Assembly (NCBI GenBank): GCA_946902875.1
Contig: OX336343.1
Location: 19,391,596 to 19,455,595 of the forward strand
Length of the DNA: 64,000 bases
Origin: Nematopogon swammerdamellus
Taxonomy: Eukaryota; Arthropoda; Insecta; Lepidoptera; Adelidae
Reading direction: 5' to 3'
Shown: positions 34,696 through 44,697 of the stretch, in pieces
Numbering within the stretch: position 1 is the first letter of the stretch
How the letters are laid out: each line of letters starts with the position of its first letter
Notes under the pieces: generated by a model
Told to the model about the DNA's origin: nothing
The model's database searches: none
The model's input: the letters and a program-made list of their open reading frames with translations, nothing else
Position numbers and translations under genes: made by a program

Positions 34696-35215
34696 GTAAA
34701 CCATAATTAAGAAAACTGTTTACATTATTGTTAGAAATTTCTCGGGAATTTCTTCCAGGTGTTTCATGAACATCTTCGTCATTGGAAAAGAAATCAAACC
34801 AGTGAACAAAGAAACAGTTTGAAAATATTATTAGAACAGAGGTGTTTTTCTTGGTTTCTTGATGAACAAAGTGACTACCTATTCCTAAGACCATATTGTA
34901 AGATAATCGAATTTGAAGGTAGAATTCGGGTGAGCATGTTTATTGGTACTCACAGTTTCCTCCGCCAGCGATGCGAGATATAATGTCGATGTTTGCATAA
35001 CGGTGTAACATAAAATTCCTTTGTACTTTCTAGTGCCGGCGGCGACTGCGCAGGCGCCTCTAGATCGCTCTCCTACACCGACCGTGTCTAATGCTCTTAC
35101 CAGTCAGTATGTCTCTACTAGCCGGACGAAATTATTTGAGCTTCGAGAGTCGAGCATTTCTTTTTGTATATTTTCAACTGGTCCATCGTGGGGACGGGGT
35201 GGCGGTTGGGCGGCT
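34696..35215. other. unassigned DNA
   Basis: No supported feature. A minus frame overlapping 34.5-34.9 kb lacks domains. Confidence 0.3.
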
Positions 35216-35219
35216 CCAA

Positions 35220-35765
35220 AGTTTTTTTTTTTATTGACAGCGCGACATATGGCGCCGAGCCACCCATAAGGTGTCTAACGACGACCATGGACCTTCGGTC
35301 GTATGCGGGGGTTGCGAATGCCATGCCGGCCTGATAGGTGCCCATTCACGCCCCTCTTGAAAGACCCGAGACTGTACTTGGGGGAAAATATATGGGCAGG
35401 GAGAGCGTTCCAGAGTTTACCGGTTCTGTAAAGGAATGATCTGCAGAATCGATTGGTACCCATCCGCGGTAAGTCCAGCGTGTGATGCAACCCCTGCCCA
35501 GTGCGCGTGGTGCGAAGGTGGAAAGGGGACGCCGGGATCGCATTAAACAGCTCCTCCGAGTACTCTCCATGGAATAAGCGATAGAACACACTTAGGGAGC
35601 CGACATCCCTACGGTGTTGCAGTGGTTCAAGATCGCAGGACACTTCTTCTTTGGTAGGAGAGAAGATATGTACTGAACGCCCACTCGTATCGGAACCGCT
35701 GTCGCCAGTATCCAAACGCACACAATACCTTGTCGCGGATAGGTCTCCTTCGCATATCTACTCTC
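35220..35765 (-). pseudogene. LINE-C reverse-transcriptase C-terminus and 3' UTR
   Basis: The 148-codon minus frame (35275-35721) reads like the C-terminal tail of a Jockey/CR1-type ORF2: RRDVGSLSVFYRLFHGEYSE, TRTGQGLHHTL, RFCRSFLYRTGKLWNALPA, SLGSFKRGVNGHLSG. The reverse-transcriptase catalytic motifs are absent, so this is 5' truncated. A poly-T run (element poly-A) at 35221-35232 marks the 3' end. Upstream coding sense persists in another frame (SLKYNKESRYAKETY, 35.73 kb), indicating a frameshift. Confidence 0.75.
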
Positions 35766-36440
35766 CTTGTTGTACTTAAGGCTGCGATATGCAAATTTCA
35801 AGACTTTTGAAATTTTCAAAAATTTATTTCAGGGAAACCAGGCCACACAGAAAAAATATAAAAATTGATCACGAAATCCAAGAATAAAGAGAACTTTATA
35901 AAAAAAAAATTGTACTCAAAATGTGGCTTATTTACTTAACAAACCCCCTTCAACCCCACCTTGTCGTAAACAATTGCTAACATGGTGTTTTTAGCAGCTT
36001 TTTCCAGGGTCAACCTATACAAAAACTAAAAAAACAAGCAGGGTAAACCCTCGTTCTCATCTTTTTCTTGGGCTTCTCCTGAACATTTTCTGTATAAGTG
36101 TCTTGATTTTCTTAATAATTTCTTATAAAGAAACGTAATTTATGGTCCTCTGTCGTGGTTTTTTTTTGGCAAAAGTTACATGTTGTAAGAAATAAATCAC
36201 TAAGAATGTGATAATTCATATATTTTTATTGAAAAGAAAAAAAAATCCCATTGAAAAATATGAGTATTTGGTATCGAAAATTATTCTAACAAATGGCACA
36301 TTATTATAAGGCAAAACGCTCATTGTTCGTAAGTTTTGTATCGGCGGAATAGGGCCTTAAGAGCAAATTTATTTTTAAATGTTAGAGATTTATGTATTGA
36401 AAAGTTGGCAGCGGCCAGCTAACATCGGCTGAGTAACATC
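35766..36440. other. AT-rich DNA, possible TTAA-flanked MITE
   Basis: CTTAAGGCTGCGATATGCAA near 35776 and GGCGGAATAGGGCCTTAAGA near 36342 carry TTAA next to short inverted GGC/GCC ends. The interior is A-rich and non-coding. This is suggestive only; no long inverted repeat is evident. Confidence 0.25.
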
Positions 36441-37344
36441 TAGCTAGCAGCTAGCTGATGTGCGCCGGCGCCGGCACCGCGCCGGTCGAGCGTCCCACGA
36501 TGGCGCCAGTTTCGGTGTTATCATCATCAATCAGAATCAGCATATTAACTCACGTATCTGTCCGACTCTGGTCCAGTTTGGACTTTTATGTTGTGGCGCA
36601 TATTGGCCGCTGGTTGCGTCCAAGGTATTTATGATAATTTATTGTTTATTGGAAATTTCTATCGCTCCATCGTTTTGGAAGAAATCACTCCTTGCTATAA
36701 AAGCATTTGCGCGTTATTGTTATTTGTGTGTAATAGTATTTATGTTTTTCCTGTTGTGTAATTCTATTACTGAAGTTAAAATAAATCATTTTTGATGGAG
36801 AGTTACGTCCTAGTTTGTATCGTATCTACGGTTGTATGAAGTGGCTTTAGGGTGAAATGCTTGAGATTCAAGAACTAAGGAAATTAAGTATAAAATAAAA
36901 TTTCGTATTTTTAACATCACTGGAAAACTGTAGTGTTACAGACACAGCCCCGTTTTTTTTTAAAAGAAACGACATTCAATTAATATCTCATACAAGCCTG
37001 CGCAGCTCACCCTCGACCTCGCGCTAAATGGAATTCTTTAACCGCAGATAATATCACCGCGGTCATCGCACAAATCTTAGCAGCTCGACCTTCGAGACTC
37101 ACCAACGCTCAACCAGATTCCCTTTTCATATCTCTCTGTCCTAATATACCAATATTGGCTTCAGACTGCCCTGTAAGTCGGTCGATTAATTTCATCTCCT
37201 GTCCCATCCTGAGCATGTGTTCCCCCTTCGTGACAAATATCAGCACCCTCTGATTTTTAGGGCCTGGCCGCTGTGGGAGAACTCCTGACTGTTGGGTGTT
37301 ACAATTTTCTATTTAAGAATCTGACTTAATCGTTGTTGGGTACA
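36441..37344. other. unassigned DNA
   Basis: GC-rich start (GTGCGCCGGCGCCGGCACCG at 36459), then AT-rich. A 111-codon plus frame (36460-36795) is hydrophobic and compositionally biased, so it is not called. Confidence 0.3.
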
Positions 37345-37680
37345 TCACTTACTTACCCGTGATAGATACCAACTCATCAAACCTCCTGTTCGCCTTCGCC
37401 AAACCCGCCATACTCTCGCGGAACACCCCTTTGTAGTCGACAGAAGAGGTCTTCGAATTGCACGATTCTCTAAATCGTTCTTGTGCCGCACTGCAAAGGT
37501 GTGGAACGGTGTGGAACTTACGAGGAATATCCACGGATCTTCAAATCACGGATTAATAGCCTTTCCCCAGCGACATTATTCCACTTCCAAGCCGGACTGG
37601 CACCTCCCGGGGGTGAAATTGACTGCACCTGAGGCTGCGACCTCGGGCACAGACACCCAGTTCGGAAGCTATAAAAAAAC
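37345..37680 (+). pseudogene. LINE-A C-terminal fragment and tail
   Basis: Nucleotide and peptide match to the end of the 52.6-53.8 kb element: PPVRLRQTRHTLAEHPFVVD, RRGLRIARFSKSFLCRTAKV, then a small deletion and frame break, and HFQAGLAPP before GGGGTGAAATTGACTGCACC and a short A run (37672). Dead 5'-truncated copy in the opposite orientation to the larger one. Confidence 0.8.
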
Positions 37681-38077
37681 ATGTTCCCGTCCGAGATATA
37701 GGTCAATCCAGTGCTTCCCTGATCGTCCCAAGCGCAAGTTTCTCTAGCTATTAATGACTGTCGCATTGCTACCATTTTCCTAGCGCGTGTCACGTGCGAG
37801 AGCACGTGTGAGCACGTGCTCAAATCAGTCCATTAATCAAGTCCTGCTGATTCCCTATTAAACAATCTTGTTGAATTTCTATTTGCGTTAATTTGCCAAT
37901 TCGACGCTCGCAGCCTCGGGAGTTGTTCGCTGAATGGTATTGTTGATTGAAATATGCGTCTTATTATTTTAAAAGTCTTCGTATCATTAAAAGAATGTCC
38001 AGATATAAGAAATGAGACGGAGATAAAACGTCATAAATAATGAAAACGAACAGAACTGCGATCGCCAGCCGACTTTT
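37681..38077. other. unassigned DNA
   Basis: No feature recognised, apart from a repeated CACGTG-containing run (GTGTCACGTGCGAGAGCACG) near 37788. Confidence 0.3.
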
Positions 38078-38087
38078 TTTTTATATT

Positions 38088-38405
38088 TTTTTAATGGAAA
38101 CTGACACGGTTGGCTACATCACCTACAACATCCGCGATGTCAGCCCATAACACCGGGTGAACTTGGTGCCACGTCAGTGCTTCCCTTCGGTCGTGCCGGC
38201 TACACTGAACTGGACGGAAAACACAAACTATTTACATAGCTGTTTCGACCGACCTTTAATTCAGTGCGGTGGTACCAACCCGGGCGGGTTGAACCCTACC
38301 ACCTAGTAATATAAGAAGGGAATCATATCCCTTAGTCGCCTTTTATGACATACACGGGGAGATGCAGTGGGGCTATTCTTTTAAAGTACCGGCCCCACAC
38401 GGTAC
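38088..38405 (-). mobile_element. SINE-R/Q chimera, copy 1
   Basis: Antisense SINE-R body (GACACGGTTGGCTACATCAC, GATGTCAGCCCATAACACC, GTGCTTCCCTTCGGTCGTGC, CACAAACTATTTACATAGC) runs to CCTAGTAATATAAGAAGGGA. It then switches to the sense 3' tail of family Q (CCCTTAGTCGCC, GATGCAGTGGGGCTATTC, CCCCACACGGTAC). The identical switch occurs at 62.03 kb, so the two halves have been copied together. Confidence 0.75.
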
Positions 38406-38454
38406 AAAAAACGTTTTTGTCGATTTCTTTACACTCCGTTATTTGAAATTAATT

Positions 38455-38754
38455 GTTGAATGAATGAATGAATGGAAAAATCCTTTCGAAATAGATTGAA
38501 ATGATGAGAGATTTTTGACGACCCGACCATCCACATCCAACCATCAAGTGGATGGTAACTTTGGAACGATCTTGTGAATCTTCAGGATTTGACCTAGACT
38601 CGTATTTATATTGATTAACCTCCCTTATAATTATTTATTATTTATTTCATGTCATTGTAATATACATATTGATATTTACTTACAATTACTACAATTACTT
38701 ACAATTTACATATTTACTTACTTATCTTAAATCCTTCCTTCCTTCCTTACCTAT
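38455..38754. other. AATG microsatellite and unassigned DNA
   Basis: Five AATG units at 38458-38476, then AT-rich DNA with ACAATTACT repeats near 38680. No gene. Confidence 0.5.
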
Positions 38755-38968
38755 AATAAAATCCAACGTCTGCTTTCTGTCTGAGTGTCTGAGTGTCTGT
38801 CTGTCCGCTTATAACTCAAGAACCACTGAACCGATTTTAATAAAAAAAAATCTACGGATAGCTTGATTCTTCCCATCAACTATAGGCTACTTACTATCAC
38901 GCTAAATGGCTTATGAGGTTAGCAGTGAAGTGAAATATGAGAGCGGGCGGAGCCGCGGGCACAGCTAG
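38755..38968 (+). mobile_element. Helitron-like short element
   Basis: It opens with CTGTCTGAGTGTCTG direct repeats and the phrase ATAACTCAAGAACCACTGAA, then CCGATTTTAATAAAA. It ends with a GC hairpin (GGGCGGAGCCGCGGGC) 5-8 bases before CTAGTT. A 3' CTAG-type end preceded by a hairpin and a T at the target agree with Helitron termini and with the Lep1-type elements described in Lepidoptera. Non-autonomous: no Rep/helicase frame. Confidence 0.65.
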
Positions 38969-39366
38969 TTATATTATAAAATGACGATTCGGCAAGGTTT
39001 GTGATGATCAGGGTTGTTAATATTGTATGAAAAAGAGCGCAATATAAAAATGTGCGAACCTTAAAATTTTGCACATTTAACGAAGTTTTTATTATAAAAA
39101 AACAATAAATAGGTTAAGTAGAGCGTGTCGGTTGTCGTAACTCCCGCCACGTTCTCTTCGTTACCTCGCCCACTCATTACTAATTACATTAATGGACTTC
39201 GTTAATTTTCGGATAATTAAATGTAAAGGGAGACCGCGCTGAAAAACAACGGCCTGCCCGGGAGGAGGAGGCCTTGGTTTTCCTTTTGGGCGAATTGTGG
39301 ATTTTTTTAAAATTTTAATTAGACAGTAATTAGAACAGATACCTAGGTAATAACAATTTATTAGTG
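38969..39366. promoter_or_regulatory. possible conserved regulatory block
   Basis: Non-repetitive block (39.11-39.26 kb) with clustered homeodomain-type sites (ACTAATTACATTAATGG, TTCGTTAATTTTCGGATAAT) followed by GC-rich CCTGCCCGGGAGGAGGAGGC. No open frame. The regulatory role is inferred from site clustering only. Confidence 0.2.
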
Positions 39367-39778
39367 ACTAGCTTTTGCCCGGGGCTACGCTCGCGTGAAA
39401 TTAGTATTTAAAAAGAAGAAAGTAAGTAAGCCCGCTACCGTACCCATATTTCGGCGCGCGGAACAATTCGGTTTGTCTGAGAGCCACATCTTAGCGTAAC
39501 CGGAAATTAGCGTAGCCTATCCTGTGTCCCGTATAGTAAAATGTGCTTGTACCAAGTTTCATTAAATTCGGACGATAGGTTTAAGAGTTATGGAGGAACA
39601 TACATACATACATACAGAAAAGATTTCAAAAAATCGTCAATATATATAGTTTTAGTATCATACATAGAGTCTGCAAACGCTCATAAAACAAAGTAACTTA
39701 CTCCATGACCATCCCTTACAGATTTATTATTAGTATTGATACCTATTGATTGATTGATAGTTGATTGATTGATAATGC
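39367..39778 (-). mobile_element. Helitron-like element, no array
   Basis: Antisense 3' terminus ACTAGCTTTTGCCCGGGGCT, then CTCGCGTGAAATTAGTATTT and a single AAGAAGAAAGTAAGTAA. It continues through TATTTCGGCGCGCGG, GAGCCACATCTTAGCGTA, GTTATGGAGGAACATACATA and CCATGACCATCCCTTACAGA. The first part matches both ends of array B; the second part matches 47.08-47.41 kb. Confidence 0.6.
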
Positions 39779-39879
39779 GTATTTCAGGCTTTAAGTTTTT
39801 TTTTTAAATGACTATGCTGGTAGTGGTGAACTCGGGTATTAAACGTAGCAGAGGGTAGTGCAATAAGTTAACGTGCATA

Positions 39880-39930
39880 TGTCAATAGGCGGGATTATTG
39901 CCATAGGGCATTCCGTTCTAGCTAAACTGT
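39880..39930 (-). repeat. LINE 3' tail-like scrap
   Basis: CAATAGGCGGGATTATTGCC and GGCATTCCGTTCTAGCTAA relate to the fragment at 19.6 kb. Confidence 0.3.
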
Positions 39931-39999
39931 AATAAATAGGCTTAGAACGATGCTTAGAACGCGGTACTTGATAAAAATAGGCTCACTGCGTCTCTCCCC

Positions 40000-40262
40000 G
40001 TGCATGTTATAAAAGGTGATTAAGCAACCTCGATTCTGTGTTAAAGGGCGACAGGTTAGCCACCTCACACCTTGGCACGATCCTTTCACAGTCATGTACT
40101 AGGTAACTTTTACTTGCTGCTTGATGGTTATCTTGTCCTAATATTTTGCTAAACGTGGTTGGTGTTTTGCTGTAATTCAACCGAGCTCTCGCTTCGCAAC
40201 ACCGATTACTCTGCTTACCTCGCGTGTCGGGATACAGCGTGATGTATGTATGTGTGTTATCC
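40000..40262 (-). repeat. family Q element
   Basis: Antisense Q: GTGCATGTTATAAAAGGTGA, GGTTAGCCACCTCACACC, CTTGCTGCTTGATGGTTATC, TTTTGCTAAACGTGGTTGG, CACCGATTACTCTGCTTACC and GTGTCGGGATACAGCGTG. It lacks the terminal ACCGGCCCCACACGG part. Confidence 0.65.
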
Positions 40263-40340
40263 TTTTTTTTTTATTAATCAATTTTGATTAAATTTTTATA
40301 GTACCTAATATCAATGTAAAAACTCTCTTCACACCATATG

Positions 40341-40680
40341 TCAGCTTCGGTAGCTCAGTGGTGCGGTCGGTCGACTGTTGTTAAGCAACGCTGAGCGCGG
40401 TCAGTACTTGGATGGGTGACCGCTCGACCGTGGAATCCGAACCCTTACTAGATGGTAGGGTTTATCCCGCCCGGGCTGGTACCACCGCACTAAGCGAAAC
40501 TTCGGTCGAAACAGCTATGTAAATAGTTCGTGTTTTCCGTCCAGTTCAGTGTAGCCGACATGAAATGAAGGGAAGCACTGACATGGCACCTAGTTCAGCC
40601 GGTGTTATGGGCTGACATCACGGATGCTGTAGTGTAGGTGATGTAGCCAACCGTGTCAGTTTCCATAAAAATAAAAAAAC
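40341..40680 (+). repeat. SINE-R, near full length with 5S-like promoter
   Basis: The head has a tRNA A-box-like TAGCTCAGTGGTGCGG. It is followed at 40380-40422 by a 5S rRNA-like internal control region: GTTAAGCAACGCTGAGCG, then GGTCAGTACTTGGATGGGTG and ACCGC. The tRNA B-box part is shortened here (TGGAATCCGAACCC). The body runs through GGTAGGGTTTATCCC, CGCACTAAGCG, GTCCAGTTCAGTGTAGCC and GGTGTTATGGGCTGACATCA to a TTTCCATAAAAATAAA tail. No coding capacity; transcription would be by RNA polymerase III. Confidence 0.85.
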
Positions 40681-41044
40681 ACTGCACTCTGCAATGACGT
40701 ATTCGATCTATAAAACGTTCCCGCAGTACTCCATCGTTGTCAGGCTAAGGCCAGTATTCGTGCTAACAAATTATGCAAATGGCGCGGAATTGCCCAGCGG
40801 CACAATAAGTAATCATAAAACAGCCGCGCGCCGATTTCAGCGGCGAAGAAACTGAAGACTGCCCGCTCCATCATTCAATATTCGGTCATTGCTCCCTCTC
40901 CCCCGCCCCTCCGGTCCGCCGCACCAGGCCCCGCCTAGCACTTACCATTATATCCACTGAAAATGTTCTTTCATTCACCTTCGTATATCACGTTGTCTTT
41001 TTAAATCAGTAAAAATTATATAACAATTTGCTCCTCTGCTATTA
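40681..41044. promoter_or_regulatory. non-repetitive GC-rich block with octamer
   Basis: 40.74-40.95 kb matches no repeat family. It contains the POU octamer ATGCAAAT (40772), GTAATCATAAAACAGCC and a C-rich run CTCTCCCCCGCCCCTCC. No frame. A conserved enhancer is possible but unproven. Confidence 0.25.
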
Positions 41045-41047
41045 TGA

Positions 41048-41520
41048 AAAAACATAAAACCGACTTCCTAAAAAAAGGAAAACTAAAAAACTATTCAAAA
41101 TAAAAATATAAAAACCGCCTTCAAAAATATATGAAATAAAAACCTAAAAAAAAAAACGAACCCTAGAGTTGAAGGCGGTGCTAAAAAGGCTACACAAATC
41201 ACAAAGGATATTATCATCCACTCATGTTTTCTTTCATGCATCATTTTTGCTTGCTTTAGCACCGCCTTCAACTCTAGGGTTCGATTTTTTTTTTTAGGTT
41301 TTTATTTCATATATTTTTGAAGGCGGTTTTTATATTTTTATTTTGAATAGTTTTTTAGTTTTCCTTTTTTTAGGAAGTCGGTTTTATGTTTTTTAAAACT
41401 TTTTTTTATTTCACAGTTTTTTTTAGTAATTTTTGCTATTAATGTACTCGGCGGAATCGCTCGGCCTTCGGCCTCGCGATTCCGCCTCGCTTTCCAATCC
41501 GATCTTGACCCAATTAAAAT
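41048..41520 (-). mobile_element. family P element with large foldback
   Basis: Near-perfect inverted repeat from AAAACCGACTTCCTAAAAAA (41057) to TTTTTTAGGAAGTCGGTTTT (about 41366-41386). Its arms include AACCCTAGAGTTGAAGGCGG and its complement around a central loop at about 41190-41250. The P body follows: TTTATTTCACAG, GCTATTAATGTACTCGGCGG and CGCTTTCCAATCCGATCTTG. An extra CGCTCGGCCTTCGGCCTCGC sits inside the body and is also the core of array B. No coding potential. Confidence 0.75.
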
Positions 41521-41529
41521 AGGACCACG

Positions 41530-41885
41530 TCAGCTTCGATAGCTCAGTGGTGCAGACAGTCAACTGTCGCTATTGAATGTTAAGCAACGCTGGGTGCGGT
41601 CAGTACTTGGATGGGTGACCGCTGACCGTTGGAGGCTGACCGAGGTTCGGATTCCTCGTAAAACTGTAGGTCCCTTTCCTCCTAATCTTACTTGGTGGTA
41701 GGGTTTAACCTGACCGGGTTGGTACCACCGCACTGAATTAAACGTCGGTCGAAACGGCTATGTAAATAGTTTGTGTTTTCCGACCAGTTCAGTGTAGTCA
41801 GTACGATCAAAGGGGGAAGTACTGACATGGCACTTAGTTTACCCGGTGTTATGGGCTGACATCACGGACGTTGTAGGTGATGTTG
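41530..41885 (+). repeat. SINE-R, full head (A box / 5S / B box)
   Basis: Head order: GATAGCTCAGTGGTGC (tRNA A-box type), then GTTAAGCAACGCTGGGTGCG with GTCAGTACTTGGATGGGTGA (5S internal control region, 41580-41625). Then GGAGGCTGACCGAGG and GTTCGGATTCC (tRNA B-box type), followed by the common body through CGGTGTTATGGGCTGACATC and GTTGTAGGTGATGT. Its 3' end runs directly into tandem array C instead of the usual A-rich tail. Confidence 0.85.
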
Positions 41886-42450
41886 CAGAACTTAGTAGAA
41901 TGGACAGACATAAACATGTTACGGAACCCTACTTTTATTATAAAATAACCGTCGGAGGACCTTGGTTGAAAATTGTGAAATTTAGTAGAACGGACAGACA
42001 TACATTTGTTACGGAACCCTACTTTTATTATAAAATAACCGTCGGAGGGCCTTGGTTGAAAATTGTAAAATTTAGTAGAACGGACAGACATACATTTGTT
42101 ACGGAACCCTACATTCATTTTGAAATAAATGTTAAATTTTGTAGAACGGACAGACATGCATTTGTCACGGAACCCTACATTCATCTTGCAGAACTTAGTA
42201 GAATGGACAGACATAAACGTGTTACGGAACCCTACTTTTATTATAAAATAACCGTCGGAGGACCTTGGTTGAAAATTGTAAAATTTAGTAGAACGGATAG
42301 ACATGCATTTGTTACGGAACCCTACATTCATTTTGAAATAAATGTTAAATTTAGTAGAACAGACAGACATGCATTTGTTACGGAACCCTACATTCATTTT
42401 GCAGAACTTAGTAGAATGGACAGACATAAACGTGTTACCGAACCCTACTT
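41886..42450. repeat. tandem array C
   Basis: Mosaic of two related modules. Long: GTAGAACGGACAGACATAC, TTTGTTACGGAACCCTACTT, TTATTATAAAATAACCGTCG, then a GGCCTTGGTTGAAAATTG block (about 99 bp). Short: the same start, then CATTCATTTTGAAATAAATG (about 66 bp). Both lengths are multiples of three, so both strands stay open for about 190-220 codons (41846-42520 plus; 41849-42427 minus). These frames reflect the repeat and are not a gene. ACGGAACCCTA and the GGACAGACA run resemble the end of family M. Confidence 0.85.
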
Positions 42451-42589
42451 AACAGTTGCACTCCGGGAGTGCCGGCAGATCCCGTGCCACTCTAACTTAA
42501 CCCTTAATGCAATGACTTAAGGTTTCATTTTAAAAATGACGCTGACGCGATGTCGCGAGTTATACATTTTTTACCCACCTAAAAAAGTG

Positions 42590-42745
42590 CCAAGCGCCGC
42601 TAAAGAAGTTTTCACTTCAAAAACCTCAGGGTTATCCCCTTTCAAATAAAAAAAAAAAGAATTTTCAAAATCGGCCCACAATTGACGGAGTAATCGCGTA
42701 ACAAACATCAAAAAAAAGAAAACATACTGTCGAATTGAGAATCTC
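42590..42745 (-). repeat. family P body fragment
   Basis: CTTTCAAATAAAAAAAAAAA, GAATTTTCAAAATCGGCC, ATTGACGGAGTAATCGCGTA and GTCGAATTGAGAATCTC follow the antisense P body, from a diverged subfamily with ATTGACGGAG. Confidence 0.55.
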
Positions 42746-43204
42746 TTAGGTCTAAAGTAAATTTCTCGTGAAGACAAATGCAACGAGCCCAAACACGATG
42801 GGTTTATCATGTGTAGTTTAGGAGTTCCTATGGCCACCTTCTGTCTCCATCATCAGACCAGCTCGATGGTACTCGGTACAGTAGGTACCGGTCAGGTACC
42901 ATAATAAATTATGCGCACCTGGCCGGTCGGAAAAGATAAAAAATTTCAAATTTAGAATATTCATGAAACAAGGGTCCGAATATGTATCACTAGTAAATAT
43001 CGATTCATGTATTTCAACAGGACAGAGAAAATTTCAAAATATTAGGTATTTAATACTTTTTAGTTCTTTTTGTTTTTTTGTTTTTTTGAAATCGGTTTAA
43101 TATTTTTTAAAACAGTTTTTATTTCATTCTTTTTAGTAATATTACATAAATAAGAATAATCGAAATCGAATAATCGAAATCGATTGAAGTGGTACAGAAT
43201 TATT
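42746..43204. other. unassigned AT-rich DNA
   Basis: No gene. GTACTCGGTACAGTAGGTAC and ACCGGTCAGGTACC are short local repeats. Confidence 0.3.
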
Positions 43205-43356
43205 CGCCATATGTGTCAGACTGCAAATTGCTGAATAAGTCCACATCACAAAAGTTTTGCTGAAGGTAACCACACACCATACTAATTTATCAAACTGAAA
43301 ATTGCCGAATACGACCACATCACAAGTTTTGCTGAAGGTAACCACACACTATAGTA
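43205..43356. repeat. two-copy tandem duplication
   Basis: Two ~80-bp copies share AAATTGC(T/C)GAATA, CCACATCACAA and GTTTTGCTGAAGGTAACCAC. The second copy ends at 43356. Confidence 0.7.
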
Positions 43357-43597
43357 TTATGCTGATTTTTCGAAAACCACTCAACCAATTTCGATAAAAT
43401 TGAAATGGGACCACCTCGGAAGTATGACCTAACTAACAAAAAAAGAATTTTCTAAATCGGCCCTCAATTGACGGAGAAATCGCGTAACAAACATACAAAA
43501 AAAAAAAAAAATAAATAAAAAAAAAATAAAAAAAAAAAAAAACATACAGACGAATTGAGAACCTCCTCCTTTTTTGGAAGTCGGTTAAAAAGGGCAG
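43357..43597 (-). repeat. family P body fragment
   Basis: CGAAAACCACTCAACCAATT, GAATTTTCTAAATCGGCCC, TTGACGGAGAAATCGCGTAA, a long A-rich run, then GAATTGAGAACCTCCTCC and GGAAGTCGGTTAAAAAG. The P terminus is at the right. Confidence 0.65.
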
Positions 43598-43624
43598 CGT
43601 TGGGAAAACAAAACAACTGAAACA

Positions 43625-43850
43625 ATTTTATTCTTTTATTGATATCGCGGCATATGGCGGCGACCCACTCATAAGGTGTCTAACGACGCCCATGGACATT
43701 CGGCGTATGCGGGGTTTGCGAATGCCATGCCGGCCTGACAGGTGCCTATTAACGCTCCTCTTGAAGGACTCGAGCCTGTACTTAGACTTCGGAGGGAAAT
43801 ATATGGGCAGCAAAAGCGTTCCAGAGTATACCGGTTCTGTAGAGGAAAGA
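43625..43850 (-). mobile_element. LINE-C 3' end fragment
   Basis: A T-rich run, CGCGGCATATGGCGGCGACC, ATAAGGTGTCTAACGACG, GCGAATGCCATGCCGGCC, AAATATATGGGCAG and GAGTATACCGGTTCTGTAGA. It encodes the SSTEPVYSGTLLLPIYF tail on the minus strand. 5' truncated. Confidence 0.75.
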
Positions 43851-44300
43851 TTTACATGCAGGAATATAATTTGGAATATTATGTCGAAATGTTTATAGGT
43901 TATCTTCACGATTTTTCTTTCTCCAAAAGGCTGACGACCAGTGAACGAAAACCTTGCGTTAAGTCGCGGAAAAATACACAAATCAAAGTACTTGCCTATG
44001 CCGGCTAGTAGTTAGTCTGATATGTATAAAATGCTTCTAGGAATTGTAGAATAATTGATATAAAAAGTTCACAGAAGCGTAATGTGATAAAATAAAACTT
44101 AAACAATATAATTGCCAAGTTAAAATTTAATCATTACAATTGGATGGCCACGTAATTAACTAAAACGTTATTACCAGCAAGTCATACGGCTTCCAATAGG
44201 TACTTGTGCGGCTTTTTCGAAAGTTACCCTTCCAACATTACCCTCCAATGGAAAGGGCAGACGGGGCCCTAATTCAGAACAAGTTGGACTCAATGTTGTT
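43851..44300. other. unassigned DNA
   Basis: AT-rich, with no feature recognised. Confidence 0.35.
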
Positions 44301-44575
44301 TTTAGGTTTCCGTATCCCGTACGGAAGCCTATTACTAAGCCTCCGCTGTCTGTCCGTCCGTCCGTCCGTCTGTCTGTCCGAGGGCTGTATCTCTTGAACC
44401 GTAATAGGTAGCCCGTTGAAATTTTCACAAAATATGTGTTACTATGGCGGATATAACAACAAATAATAAAAAAAGACAATGTTAAAAATTAAGGGGGCTC
44501 CCATACAACAAACGTGCGAAAAATCGATTAGTCACGCTACTGAATAATAGATGGCGCCACAGGCTAGAAATTAAT
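44301..44575 (-). repeat. family M element
   Basis: Antisense copy: TTAGGTTTCCGTATCCCGTA, GCCTATTACTAAGCC, (TCCG)n, GGGCTGTATCTCTTGAACCG, CACAAAATATGTGTTAC, GGGGGCTCCCATACAACA and GATGGCGCCACAGG. It closely matches the 63.78 kb copy over the whole length. Confidence 0.75.
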
Positions 44576-44697
44576 TTATTAAGATTTATCCCTATTATCT
44601 CTAATAACAATAACCTTCGTTCTTCCGAAGCAGCTCTAAAATATTTTTTAGTCCAATCAATTGCCTCTATAAATTTATTATTTGTAATTTTATTAAA

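Noticed and set aside
36460..36795. 111-codon frame with hydrophobic C-terminal half
   Set aside because: It starts in an Arg/His low-complexity stretch, has AT-driven codon use and no recognisable family.
40380..40422. 5S rRNA gene
   Set aside because: Only the internal control region (~43 nt) is present, flanked by tRNA-like and SINE body sequence; the rest of 5S rRNA is missing.
41846..42520. 224-codon open frame
   Set aside because: It is tandem array C plus a SINE-R tail, with both strands open because unit lengths are multiples of three.
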